NCBI GenBank assembly: GCA_014529385.2
Contig: CM043959.1
Coordinates: 91,865,529-91,929,528, forward strand
Source of the DNA: Adiantum capillus-veneris
Taxonomy: Eukaryota; Streptophyta; Polypodiopsida; Polypodiales; Pteridaceae
Reading direction: 5' to 3'
Length of the DNA: 64,000 nucleotides
The position numbers and the translations under genes were made by a program. Below, one piece after another: positions 42,465 to 53,760 of this stretch (position 1 is its first letter; each line of letters starts with the position of its first letter). The notes beneath the pieces are model-generated. The model saw only the letters and a list, made by a program, of their open reading frames with translations, had not been told where the DNA came from and made no database searches.

Positions 42465-43560
42465 AGCGACCTCACTAGTGCTCGGGAGGAGGGGATGAGT
42501 TCCATGGTGGAAGAGAAAGAACGTGTGTGAGAGAGAGAGGAAGTTTGGAGGCCACCCAAAGGCCGGGCACAACAAGTCAAAGGGGCCCAAAATCCGGTCG
42601 GATGCAAAGGGTAGGAGATAGGAAATCCAGGCTCGAAGAGGGCAAAGCCAAGCTGGCCCAAAGCAATCAAAGCCAAATGGAAGTGGGCAAGCTAAGGGCT
42701 ATTCAAAGAGGGAGGACAAGCATAGGAGGCCGTCCGGATAAGGTCAATGGGTAAACTCCAAAGAGAAAAGGAGAGAGAAAAAATAAAATAAATAAAAATA
42801 ATAAATGCCAAGGGAGCACTAGCGACATCGCTAGTGCACCCCCCCCTCAAGTACAAGCCAAAGAGTGCAGATGATCCTTTCAAAAAATGCCAAATTAAGG
42901 TGCTAGATGGACCAATTACAGGGTAGTTTTTAAAGTTGAAAATTTCCCACTATAAAAGTCAAATTTAATCAAAATAGGGCCTTTTTTGGTGCCATTTAAA
43001 GCCTACAGAGTGGAGCTCTTTGGCAGAAGAGTATGCATGTCAATCCCCTTTGTAATTTTTCTTGAAAATGGCCATTGTGATGGCATTGCAAGCTTTGTAC
43101 ATGCTTCTTGAAGTGTAATCAAGTCCCTATTGCCCAACTATAATGTCGTTTCCCCTTCCCCCCTTCTCTTTCTCCTGCTCCTGTGTTTCCCGCAGTGCCA
43201 ATAGTGTGGATGTGTGTGGCCCCCCAGACTGGCGGTGTTTTGTGCAAGAGAGTGAGATTGAGCGGCTATGTGTGTGTGCAAGGGTTTATACAAACTATGA
43301 CAGTAGGTGTGCATTGTGTGGTAGTCTTGTGGAGTGTGTAAGAATTGGGAAGTGAGCAGGCTGTAGTCTGCTAGTGTAAAGTGTGTTTTTGAAGGTGTTT
43401 CTGAGAGTATAGGGGTGCTGTGGATACCGTGAGCTATAGAGAGACCTTTGTTTTTGTTCCGGGTTGTTCCTCCATTCCCCTCTCCATCTTCTGGTGCCCC
43501 CACTGAGGAGCACACTGATTGCTCCCACTTGATCGAAAAGTAGCGGTTTTTCACGTTGGA
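42465..43560 (+). other. Element H leader region
   Basis: No coding domain. Short inverted phrases (TCACTAGTGCTC at about 42472 and GAGCACTAGCGA at about 42809) may mark another small insertion, but I could not define its ends. Confidence 0.5.
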
Positions 43561-43562
43561 AG

Positions 43563-45246
43563 TCATGGGGATTAGAAGATATGGACCGATTTTTACAGGG
43601 GAGGAGGGCCCCGACGAGTGGATGTCGAATTTTGAGCTGTATATGCTATCATTACGTATGCCGAACAAGGATAGCAAAATGCGTTAGGAAAAAAATTGGA
43701 CTCACAAAGAGGCCTTATAAGGAGTTTGACTTTCTCTCTCATGTCCAAAACGGACGTGTGGTAAAATTTTTGCAAATCAACTCTAAACTTGGCGGAGATT
43801 TGGTAGTTAGAATCTACTCTTCAAGCTCTTTCTATTGGTATATAGCACACTATGATTTTGAAAGATTCTATTTTTCATACTCTTGTGATGTGACAACTCC
43901 GTTTGGAATCTAGAGAATCAAAAATAAAATCTTTCAAAATATGAGGAATCTTGTGGCAGATTCTAAATATGAGGAATCTCGTGGCGTGCTATATATCAAT
44001 AGAAAGAGCTTGAAGAGTAGATACTAACTGTCAAATCTCTGCCAAGTTTAGAGTTGATTTGCAAAGATTTTACCGCACGCCCGTTTTGGACATGAGAGAG
44101 GAAGTCAAACTCCTCATAAGGCCCCTTTGTGAGTTCGAATTTTCCCTTATGCAAACATTTCCTTTGGTGATGAGTGGAAAAGCTAAAGTTTGGTATGAAG
44201 CTCTGAAAGGCGAGTCGAGGCAAGTGTGGCCAGCCCTATGGGCAAGGTTTGTTCACGCCTTTCGCAAGGAGGTGTCCCTAGTCGAGATGGATGCGAAGCT
44301 AAAGGTGCTTAAGCAAGATGTAAGTAAAGAGTTCAATTTGTTTTTGGGTCGTTTTGAAGAGCGTTAGGCAGAATTGGCAACAACCATGCAATTGGCTAAT
44401 GGGGATTACTTTAAGCTGGAAAAATTCATGGCGTGTCTACACCCTAAAGTGAGAGAGAAGGTTGATTTTGAAAGTCCAAAAAATTACAATGGTGCTGTAG
44501 CAATCGCATGGTCAACGAGTAGAAAGATAAAGAAGAAGATAGAGCAGGGTGTGTCGGGCTATGAGATGATGGCCCCTCTTCAATCGCAGAGTCCAAGGGA
44601 GGCTATGTACGAGGAAAATCATGGAAATCGGGGTGTAACCGTTGTGCCACAAAATTGGGTTCGCAAGGTGCAGTATTTGTTCGAGAAGATGTAGGAATTG
44701 CGGCTAAGCGTGATGGATAGAGGACAGCCAAGAGGAGCAAGGGGCAGGGCAAGGCCGCTGCCAGGTAGGTGCTACAATTGTGGAGAAGAGGGGCATTATG
44801 TGCCTGATTTTCCTCAACCACCAAGAGACAGAGGAGGCATTTACCCGCTGTTTGGTAGAGGCCAAGGTCAAGGACAGTTCAATGGTCCAAGAGAGAAAAC
44901 ATTGGAAAATCCTGTGCAGCTAGCTCCGCCAAATGGAGGTGAAGTCCCAAGGGTGAATATTATTGGGGTGGATAAGCAGGATGTCAAAATTTTGGCCAAC
45001 AAGAGGGCAAGAGCTGAGAGGGAGACAGAGACAAAGTGGAAAACTAAAGCTCACAAGGGCAAGGAGAAGGTGTACGAGGGCAGAGAGCAGCCTGAGACTA
45101 GCAAAAAAAGGAGACGTCGCAAAATCAAGCAAGCGAATTTCCAATTGGGACATGGATACCCCGAGTACAAAAAAAGCAAATGTTACTTTTGGTCAGTTAT
45201 TGGGTTTAAATCTGAAATTGAGGAGGTAGTGGTCTATGAGTGTTAG
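43563..45246 (+). pseudogene. Element H gag, broken by a fold-back insertion
   Basis: The N-terminus VMGIRRYGPIFTGEEGPDEW, MSNFELYMLSLRMPNKDSKM is typical Gypsy gag. It is interrupted at 43687 by the fold-back element and resumes at about 44150 with MQTFPLVMSGKAKVWYEALK, WARFVHAFRKEVSLVEMDAK and FNLFLGRFEER. Stops follow, with readable continuations LATTMQLANGDYFKLEKFMA (44374-44694) and GRCYNCGEEGHYVPDF (44698 on), a zinc knuckle whose last Cys is Phe. A basic Lys/Arg-rich tail ends at 45246. Non-functional as it stands. Confidence 0.85.
43687..44146. mobile_element. Fold-back MITE-like element with TTA target-site duplication
   Basis: 460 bp. The left arm (from 43687, GGAAAAAAATTGGACTCAC) and the reverse complement of the right arm (from 44146, GGGAAAATTCGAACTCAC) match along about 165 bp each, and the similarity continues into the centre (about 43855-43880 against 43921-43960). 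TTA precedes the left end (43684-43686) and follows the right end (44147-44149). Long inverted arms, a terminal GG(G) and TTA duplications fit the Tourist/PIF-Harbinger MITE group. No transposase is encoded. It splits element H gag, so it arrived after H. Confidence 0.75.
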
Positions 45247-45273
45247 CACCAGGCTGCCAAGAGCTAAGGGAAT

Positions 45274-45837
45274 GTGCACGCGGTGCAGAACATGGCCTTG
45301 AGGGTAGGTAGCCCGACTGATGTTCTTCCATTGGTGGATGTGGTCATAGAGAAAAGGATGCAGGTACATGCCTATATAGACAGTGGAACACATATATGTG
45401 TCATGACGGAAGCAACCATGAAGGAGACGGGAGTCAAGGCGATAGCCAAGTCGAATGTGCGCCTTAGTATGGCCAGCCATACTAAAGCTAGGTGTCTGGG
45501 TGTGGCTCAAGATGTGAAGGTTAAGGTGATGAGCATAGAATGCCTGATAGACTTTTTTGTGATGAAGGCAAGTGATAATCCTTATCCAATCATTTTGGGT
45601 AGGCCGTGGATTTTGGCAATAGGTGCTAAGCAGGATTGGGAGAGCAAAGTGTTCACTTTGCTTGAGAGAGAAAAGGGGAGACAGATTGTGCTAGATTTAA
45701 AGACCAAGGAGAGCAATTTTCATCCTATGGTAGCTAAAGATGAAATGACACGACAAGCTACGAGTACAAAACAAAGACTGCCTATGATGAAGGCTATACT
45801 AGCACAAAGGAATGGGAAAGCGAGGAAGATTTGCTAA
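45274..45837 (+). pseudogene. Element H aspartic protease
   Basis: An open frame starting at 45274 contains KRMQVHAYIDSGTHICVMTE with an intact Asp-Ser-Gly active site, and NPYPIILGRPWILAIGAKQD, the conserved C-terminal half of Gypsy proteases. It ends at a stop at 45837 after RNGKARKIC. In another frame coding-like acidic sequence continues, so a frameshift is likely. The protease would process gag and is the only enzyme left in this element. Confidence 0.85.
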
Positions 45838-45934
45838 ACATTAATACATATTTTCTTGGAGTCACCATAGAGGATTTTTGTGCAGATGAGGAGAGCACTG
45901 CTGACCTTGTCGAAACGAAGTATGGGATGAATTT

Positions 45935-46609
45935 TTGTCTTATCTGTCCGATGGTGTGATGGTAGAGCAGGTGTTGGAAGGGAAAATGGACGTAGATTGT
46001 GAGGGTGAGGTGGCACTTCCAAAGCTGATAGATGATCAGCTTGGCCCACTCTATGATGAACAGGTTGGAGATTTAGCGGAGCAAGTTCTTGAGGCTAAAG
46101 AGCTAGGTGTGGAGCCAGTCCTCGAACCAGTGAAAGGGTCTTCAAATACTAGTTTACAAAGAGAACGACTATGCTTAGCCATGCAGCAGGTGGATGCAAA
46201 TGGCCAGGTAGTACTGGAGCTTGATGTTGTGCTATTGCTGAGTATGCTATTGAAGGTTGATTTGCAAATATCTTTATATAAATCACAAGGCTTTCCTGGT
46301 GTGGGTTGTGCTATGGAGTCTCTTCTACCGGGCGGTTCGAATAGGATTGATAAAGAACCATGCTATGGAGGGCTTCAAGGGAGGCTCATTCCATGGTCTA
46401 GGGATGAGGCCAAAGAAGTGTGTATGCATGTTTTGCAGCTAGATGGGAAGGCAGCAAGGGCTCATGGTGTGAAGCAAAAAAAGGAACAAGTGGGGAAGGC
46501 CAAGCCAAGTTTGTTGGATAGGGAGATGCAAAAGGAAGTTGGGTGATGAAGTATGAGAATTTCAAGTCTAAAAAGAAGTGGACGGGTCCGTACAAAGCGA
46601 GGCCATAAG
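45935..46609 (+). pseudogene. Element H unassigned 3' region with integrase-end remnant
   Basis: A 203-codon frame (MVEQVLEGKMDVDCEGEVAL onward) matches no family that I recognise; it is acidic at the start and basic at the end. After its stop the minus-one frame gives KYENFKSKKKWTGPYKARP, resembling the GPY/F end of Gypsy integrases, right before the LTR. No RT motif is visible. It could be spacer between protease and a deleted polymerase. Confidence 0.5.
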
Positions 46610-47620
46610 TGATGCTAAGCAGTGTGAGAGGTGTGCACAGGTGTAGTGCAGAAGGCTGGAGCATGTATGAAGTCCTTGGGCAAACTAGTGGCAGTGGAAT
46701 GTATGCCAGATGCGGCTTTTTAGGCCAAAAAGGCTCCAAAGTGGCTCAGTTGGGATGATAGGTAAAGGTGCCCAAAATTCTATGTTTGTGCTCTAGAGTG
46801 TAGAGATTGAGTGCTCTAGAAGTCGGACTAGATGACTAGTTAAACGGAGCCCCGGTGTGCCAGATATCGCAAGTTAAAGTTAGAAGCTGTTGTAGATCCT
46901 CGATGGACAGGGCAGCTGGGAACAGGTGGACAAAGCCGATGTCAACAGATAGATGTGTAAAGCTCAAGTTATGGGCCATGCCTGTCTTCTGAAATTGCTA
47001 ATCAGAGCTTTGGATTGCAAGTTATGGCCATCGAAAGATTTTTCGGGTGCTAGTTACGGGCCAGGTTGACCGCATGGGGAGTCGTGCCATATGGCATTTT
47101 TTGAACCTTGATAGAGTTCAAGAAGGTAGTAGGTGATGCATGGAGCTAGCTGGAACGAACCGCTTGGCAAATGGATGCACGATGGTCGAGTTACGGCCGG
47201 GTAAAGTTGGGAGTATTTGGTGATGGGGAGTATGTAGATGATTTTCTTGGTAGTCCACGGCCTTAGTTTGTGGCCTCGTAGGAGTCCAAAGGGGGTGAGA
47301 TTTGCATGGTTTGGAGCCGACATGGTGGAGATTTGGCATGGCTTGGCCGCTTGAGATTCCGGCTGTCGGACAGGTAATGGCAGTACTTGAAAGGGGCACC
47401 ATGAGGGGATTTTTTTTGGGGCTTTGGAGGTCACCCCAAGGGAACGGAGCCCGGTGGATGGCACGTGGCACAAGGGAAGTCCCACATGCGCAAGGAGCAC
47501 CGGATGTAGGGGGGTATATTAGTAGAACCATGGCCCAGTAGTGGTATGCAAGCGAGATAGAGAGAGAGCTAGCTCTCGTAGTAGCCATGAAGATCGGCAC
47601 AGAGCGTTGCCTGGTGGCTA
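46610..47620 (+). repeat. Element H right LTR (3' LTR)
   Basis: About 1 kb matching 41187-42261 with a short GA run. Similarity ends near GGTGGCTATAATTCC. Confidence 0.78.
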
Positions 47621-48213
47621 TAATTCCCATACAAATGATCTCAACCCTCCACATTGAAGATGAAATTGATGAAGCCCAAGAAGAAGATCAACTTCGGGTA
47701 CTCAAACAAAAAGCTGCTCTCAAGAATCAACAGATACCGATTCCCATCTACACTTTGGAAATAGATGACCAACAATGGGAATTGCCTAAAGATGCAGTTT
47801 CAATAGATGATGAATGGTTAGACGGAATGGACCTGTGCATCAAAGGACATCTCAACAATCATAGCACAAATGCTTTCATTGACACAGGAGCTAGAGTAAA
47901 TGCAGCCAATTATTCCACGTACAAGAAAGCAACAAGTCAAGCATTGACGGTGGGAATATCGACTGTCAAAGGATACAACAAGAACCCAACACCGACATTG
48001 GGAGTAGTCAACTTGAACGTGATAGTACATGGATGTTCATTTCCTCATCAATTTGTATGCTTACCAGATGAACACATGAATGAGACAATGATTCTTGGAA
48101 TTCCTTGGATGTGGACATACAAGGCAGTACTAGATTGGGATACAAACCAGCTCAAGCTACCACCGATAGGCGGACAACTCATTGTTCCAATTGCACCAAG
48201 TAAGGAGCAATGA
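47621..48213 (+). pseudogene. Retroviral-type aspartic protease domain of an unassigned element (K)
   Basis: An open frame begins inside the H LTR and reads IEDEIDEAQEEDQLRVLKQK, then MDLCIKGHLNNHSTNAFIDT GARVNAANYSTYKK with an Asp-Thr-Gly active site. NETMILGIPWMWTYKAVLDW follows, matching the LGxPWL...DW end of retroelement proteases. The N-terminal acidic part is a linker. Retroviral-type protease is a solid call; whether the source is a Gypsy element or an endogenous caulimovirid is open. The domain itself has no stop. Confidence 0.7.
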
Positions 48214-48903
48214 AAAGGCAATCAACAGTAGAGAAAACCAGAAAGTAATTAATCTTCTCCATCCTCTCGACAAGTAAATGCTACACGTAGCATGCAAGGA
48301 GTCAGACAAATTTGGGTACCAAAAGCACAGCTTAAGGACAAGCCAATCCAAATCTGGGTGCCCAAAACAATACCAGCAAAACCACAGACGGTTCCAAAGG
48401 TCAAAACATAGAGACGAGCATCTCCGAGCAAGAAACCTATCTTGAAATGGATTAGGCAGAAAAAGGAGCACTTATCTTCTCCACAAACCGTAAAACCAAT
48501 CAAGCAATGGAGAGTTAAGTCTCAAAAGACTCCACCACACCATTCCACACCAAGCAAACCAACTTACCAATGGCAAAAACAAACTCGACAACAGTCAAAA
48601 GTGTTAACAACAGCTTAGGCAATCAGCTTGCTGAAGCATCCTGATGGTACAATCAAGCAAAGAGCACACAAGCTACAGGACTTGCTCTTTAGAAAACAGC
48701 AACAACAAGCCTTGACATCAGAAACCCTTGAGTTAATTACTCAAGACCCAGCTCTTGCACATCATATTGGTTTGAGCTGCATTGATCTTCAAAGCATGGT
48801 AGAGCCAACCACGGCTATGCATAAGACACGAGTGTTCAACCCATGCACACAGTCGTTCCGCAGTATGCCATCTAAGAGGGGTGGAAGGGTACTAAGTAAT
48901 TAA
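48214..48903 (+). pseudogene. Basic repeat-rich region of element K
   Basis: The plus strand continues the protease frame with stops. It contains repeated motifs: QIWVPKAQLKDKPIQIWVPK, then KPILKWIRQKK, KPIKQWRVKSQK and KPTYQWQKQ. After a TAG, a 91-codon frame (48628-48903) starts MLKHPDGTIKQRAHKLQDLL and ends GGRVLSN. The strongly basic, Trp-containing repeats suggest nucleic-acid binding, but I recognise no family. No RT follows. Confidence 0.5.
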
Positions 48904-51105
48904 GGGAAATGTTTGAAGACTGAAGAAAAAAGTTTGATGTTAACGTGTGATTTTTTGCAAAATTAACTAATAATGCCCTTATAATTCATCATCAAGGAAA
49001 AATTCAATGATAATATCTTTCCGATGAGTGTAAATAGTGTATATACTATCAGAAGATCATAAAAAATAGTGCTTTTTGGTTATTTTTCATCATTTTTCTT
49101 GATAAGGAGACTTAAAAATGGAGAAATCCAACAAAAAATAATAAAGCTGTGTTTTTCAATGGACTTTCTTAATTATTGGATTTCACTTTGCTTTTCTAGT
49201 GCATTTTGTTATTTTCTTTGATTCTTTTATTAAACATGTCAAAAATAAATAATAAATAGCAAAGGAGCTCAGATGGAAAAACGGAAGACACGATGGTGAT
49301 CAGAAAGACAAGGTGGACAAGCACAAAAATTTTCAATGAAATCAAAAGATGGAAGCGGGAAGCCTAAATTAGGCGGCCATACCTACTTTTGCAGAATTCT
49401 TGCAGAATAAGCTACATAAATCTGATCAGAGAAATTTTTGAGTCTAACATAGATTTCACGGCCTAGTAGGACTGACGGGGGAATCTGGGGAAAATTGGTT
49501 CGGGAAGTCCGGGTATAGATATCCCATGTAGGCTAAAACCACCTCATTTCCACTTATGGCCTTTGCAAAGAGAGCTTTTCGACCTCTTTCTCGCATCTTT
49601 TCCGGAGTCTACAGTTGCCCGTTTTTAGTGCCGTCTCACACGAGACATGAGGGGTGAGTTCTGTACTCATCAATGATCCATTTTGTACTGCCGAAAGCTA
49701 GTCTAAACCCCTAGAAAAAACCCTAGGATCTAGGCAGTGCACGAAGATCTACGACCGAAGACTGACCATAGCGGTCTGTCAGCGTGACCAAATCAGATGG
49801 GATGTGAATTGTAGCATGCCCTAACATAATAGAACCTTTCTATATCATCAGTTGACCATTTGGCAGGGATCGAGGGGGTCCCAAGTAGAAAAGCTAGGTT
49901 TTTGGCAGATGCCAGAATTTGGTTCTGACTCCATAGACAGCTTGCCTACAAGGTTTATATACAATGTCTATGATTGGTTTCATGAAATCAATCAAGCAAA
50001 GCCCTCGAAAAGCAGAAAACAGTTCGAAGGCTACAAAGCGTCAAATTCGACATATGAGGTCAAACTGACTCCAAATGAGCGAGAATTGGATGAGTTGCTT
50101 CACGACTATGTTGCGGACAAATCCAAAGCCTCACAAGTGACAAACAAACTCAACAGGCAGTGTAGTCACAGAAATCGGTGATTTTAGAGTTGACAAAGCA
50201 CAAAGTGATGCCGACAAGACCAAACTTGACCAAATTCAATTTAGGACTTGTTGTAGGTGTATTGAATGCGTTTAGGTCAAAATTTTTAAGGTTTGCAAGA
50301 AAATGTGACTACTGTAAATAATCACGATGATTTACTTTTGCACAATTTTTGCTTGGAAATTGTATCATCACCTCATCTATCATGTGTACACACCTATTAC
50401 ATGCCCAAAATCAAGTATGAGCCAAAATAAGCACCTATAACTTGGAAAATTGCCAAATAACGCAAAGAAGTCTTTGCAAGCCAAATTTCTAAGTTATGGA
50501 CCACATTTCTTGATCCAAATCACTTCATACCACATAGACAAGGTCTATACAATGCTTAGAACCAAGTTGTACACAAAAATGTTGATTTTGTTAAAAAAGT
50601 TAATAATCGCGATTATTTACTTTCATGCCAAAATAGGGGAATTTTGCTATTTTGCCATCATACATCCAAAGTACATGATGTGATAAGCCCACTAGCCAAG
50701 TTTGAACCCATTTGGAGCTTAAAATCCCAAATTTCCTTTATAGCTACTGTTTCAGAGACCTAAAGCCAAAATCTGGTACTATTTTCACCCTATGCATCCA
50801 AATGAGCCCATATTTCACTCAGAGCATGTATTTGGTATATACTTCAAGCCTGTGATGCCAAGTTTGGAAAAATTTGGAGAAATTACTCAGTTGTAAATAA
50901 TTGCGATTATTTACTTTGGTTGCAAAATTTTGTTTGAACTTTACAATTTTGTTCCTTGCATGTTTTTTTACCTCCATGCTTGTTCAAAAATTGATTTGAA
51001 GCAGATTGGACCAAAATTGTCAACATTTCAGACTGAAGGACATTTCTGAGAAAAAACCGTCAAATCTGCTAACTTTGACACTCTATTCATTGAACAGGAG
51101 CCATG
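48904..51105. other. Largely unassigned DNA with three copies of a palindrome
   Basis: AT-rich. A frame at 49852-50181 (MTIWQGSRGSQVEKLGFWQM onward) is of unknown nature. A palindromic motif occurs three times between 50314 and 50914 (separate entry). The region may be the LTR and leader of the element whose gag-like frame begins at about 51104, but no second LTR copy is in the window to prove it. Confidence 0.45.
50314..50914. repeat. Three copies of a 22-bp palindrome at about 290-bp spacing
   Basis: Imperfect palindromes of the form GTAAATAAT-CGCG-ATTATTTAC lie at 50314-50335, 50599-50620 and 50893-50914. Spacings are 285 and 294 bp. Sequence between them is only weakly alike. Confidence 0.85.
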
Positions 51106-51577
51106 CAAGCAGCAGAGCGGGCCAAGAAGAAGCTCAACCAGAAACAAAAGTTGTAAGAACTACCAACATACCAACTGGACCCCAATTCAGTCAAAACCGC
51201 CAAAGCAACCTATCTCTCAAAAGAACAGGTTGAAGAGCATCACACCACAGTGTTCACCGACAGATTCGACAGCAAGGAGGGACATCAGGTAGAGTTGCAA
51301 CTCCTACCAAAAGAAGTGTATGATGTCTCCGCAAAGCCCAAAACCAAAGATGACAACCGACGGCTAGGACTCAGAGACTTTTATGAATAGGAGCCATGCC
51401 GAGTGGACTTCCAAAAAGCTTACAAGCTTTTGTCCATGATCAAGGAAGATGGAACGGTGCAGATTTTTGACCCACAAGGGAACAAACTTGAAGTGGTAAT
51501 CACCAAGTAAATAGTGGTAGAAGCACTCAAACTGCCCACGGAAGGAATGATAATGCGGGCAAGGGATAGGAAGACGG
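51104..51577 (+). pseudogene. Broken gag-like reading frame
   Basis: One plus-strand frame reads MQAAERAKKKLNQKQKL, stop, ELPTYQLDPNSVKTAKATYL, then FTDRFDSKEGHQVELQLLPK, a second stop, VDFQKAYKLLSMIKEDGTVQ, IFDPQGNKLEVVITK, a third stop, and VVEALKLPTEGMIMRARDRK. The last part recalls the N-terminal region of some plant Gypsy gag proteins, where a helix is followed by LP-EG. It is cut by the LTR of element I. Three stops in one otherwise consistent frame indicate a decayed coding region. Confidence 0.55.
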
Positions 51578-53743
51578 TGTCAAGAAGTAGGCGGTCTTGT
51601 CAGGAAGGCACCAGGTCTCTTGTTGTGAGACTTTGTGAGCAAGCTCAAGGGTTATGAGAAGGAGCTAAGATGTAGATAACATAGCTTCTAGAGCTAAATA
51701 AGAAATGTGGCCAAAGAAGCCGCTCACTTTCCCTTACAAACACATACGTGATGGAGAGAACTCATGAAAGATAGTCAAAACAAAACAACAATGAAAACAT
51801 CGAGATTACGATCATATCGTATCATGGGTAGGATAAAAGGGTTAATGGATGAGTTAATGATATTTAATCTTTGTTGTCCAAATAAGCTACGGATTGCTCT
51901 TTGGAACTGTAGCTTTGTGCTTACTATAATGTATACGTTTTGTCTAGCGATGGGGATTAGTTGTGAGTACAAATCCTCTTGATTCATAATAAAATAACCA
52001 CACTCACATCAAAAGAGAAGTTATAGTCAATAATAGGTAGTATGATGGGATCTCGTGAGAGAAGTATTTCGTTGAGCCTTTCAGGACCAAATAGAAACAC
52101 TATGCATTGCTGAAAGTGAATCTTTCGACTAATCCAAATGTTGACCCTAATAGATTGCACATAATGGAAATGAAAGAAATCGCCTCTATGTGGATTATGG
52201 TTATTCATTGATGATATACTTAGTATGTTCAAAGATAAAGGTGTGAAAGAAGTGAAAGGAGAAGAAGAAGAGAGTTTCTCTCCCAAGCCCTATTGTTGCC
52301 CTTAGGCAATAAGGATACTGCGGGGAGAGAAGTACCTGTAGCAAGGAGATTCTAGAGTTTGTGGAAGAGAATGAGAACCTTAAGAGAGAGAGATGCTTGT
52401 GGAAGATGAAGATATGGTTACTAGCCTTGTGCTCCTAATTGTTTCCCGCAAGAAGGTTGTACTCATTACATTGACAAGGTTGCTGCTTGAATACCTTCCA
52501 ATGAAACAATTAGGACACAACAAGAGAGATCAAAGGGGAAATAAGATAGAATTAGAGATAGATCTAAGTGTGGTGGTGGCATTAAAGATAGACAGAAAGA
52601 GATAGAGATAGAGTTAGAGACAAGTATTGGACTAGATATGCAAATGAAAGAAAAGCTAGCAACATATATCTTACATGAGAGCAATCGCCACCACCTTAAT
52701 GGAGAGAGAAGATGAGGCAAGACTTCAGCCTTTCTTCAAGAGAAGTGTGGCACTAAGATGAGTGTGTCACTATGGAATTGAGCTATTCTCACTCACTCAC
52801 TCATAACTTGCCCCAATGAAGAGAAGGTTGTCCTTTTTATAGGTGAGGGAGCCATGTTTTACATAATCACTTGATTAGGCTAAAGAGTTAGCCCAAATCA
52901 AATGTTCTTTGGATATTTTTTAAAATGGGAAATATTAGGACTCAAAATATCATGAAATTCAGCATTTGTGGTCGTTGAGGCTCCATGTGGGTGCATGATG
53001 TATGTGGGCCCCACTTAGGCATCTTCTGTGTGGCTCCAGCAGGGGGTCCCCACTTGTGTGTCTTGTCCTTCAAGGCATCTTTGAGGTGTCACATTCACAT
53101 GCTTATGTCTTTTATCCTCTAAATATCTTATTTTATGGAAAAAGACCAAGATTACCTCTTTTCACTTGATTCACCTGTTTACCATCTCTTCTTGCAGTGT
53201 AGTTATGAGAGGGTTTTTCACTGGTTTCCCTGTAACTTTTGACCTGTAACTCGGATTGACATGCTTCAAAAGGAAAAATTGGCCTAATAAAAGAGCTTGA
53301 ATTGGTTTTGGCCTTTTCTCCATGCCCTTAGGTTGGGATTTTCAAATTGGGATGGTCCAAGAAGCTTTGGATCTTCCTTTTCATAAAGTCTTCTAGTAGG
53401 CCCTTCCCTCTTGTATGTATCCAAGAAGGTATGCATTATTGAAGGGTTGTATTATTAAATAAATGTGAAAATAATTTATATATGGTAGGGTATAGCTGAG
53501 AAATTAGAAGAAATATACAAATGCTTTTCCCCCATACAAAAAGAGGCACAATCATTGATACTTTTCTTGCAGTACTTTCTAATAGTAATGTACATTTATA
53601 TTACTTCAAAGGTAATACTAAGGTATGGTAGAAAGCTTTTATTTATGCATATGAGTATTATATGAAGTATACTTATGCGTCAAAAAGTCACAAGATAAAT
53701 TTTTTAATGTCCGTTCCCACTATATACGTGCCACAGCATGACA
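51578..53743 (-). repeat. Element I left LTR (3' LTR)
   Basis: 2166 bp. A TATAAAAA box on the minus strand at 52834-52841 probably marks the promoter. Both LTRs carry short open frames of about 100 and 70 codons, kept only because the LTRs are duplicates. Confidence 0.92.
52834..52841 (-). promoter_or_regulatory. TATA box in element I LTR
   Basis: The minus strand reads CCTATAAAAAGG. The same box is present in the right LTR at about 60994-61002, where it would drive the element. Confidence 0.65.
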
Positions 53744-53760
53744 TCCACCCCCTCTAAACC
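53744..53760 (-). promoter_or_regulatory. Element I polypurine tract
   Basis: The minus strand reads TTAGAGGGGGTGGA directly before the LTR start TGTCATGCTG. Confidence 0.8.

Larger units (their letters stand above)
41187..47620 (+). mobile_element. Element H: gag-protease LTR element without reverse transcriptase
   Basis: Direct repeats at about 41187-42261 and 46610-47620 enclose a plus-strand gag, a degenerate zinc knuckle and an aspartic protease. No reverse transcriptase, RNase H or integrase core is present. A remnant just before the right LTR (KYENFKSKKKWTGPYKARP) looks like the GPY end of an integrase, suggesting the polymerase was deleted from a Gypsy ancestor. The 5-bp flank at the left is AGAAG; no exact match was found at the right. 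Non-autonomous elements of this gag-only type are known in plants as TR-GAG. Confidence 0.75.

Noticed and set aside
42366-42676. Frames with a polyglycine stretch
   Set aside because: Produced by the 44-base C run; not a protein-coding signal.
51984-52605. Open frames of about 100 and 70 codons that are conserved at 60145-60766
   Set aside because: Conservation is explained by their position in the two LTR copies of element I; no domain is present.
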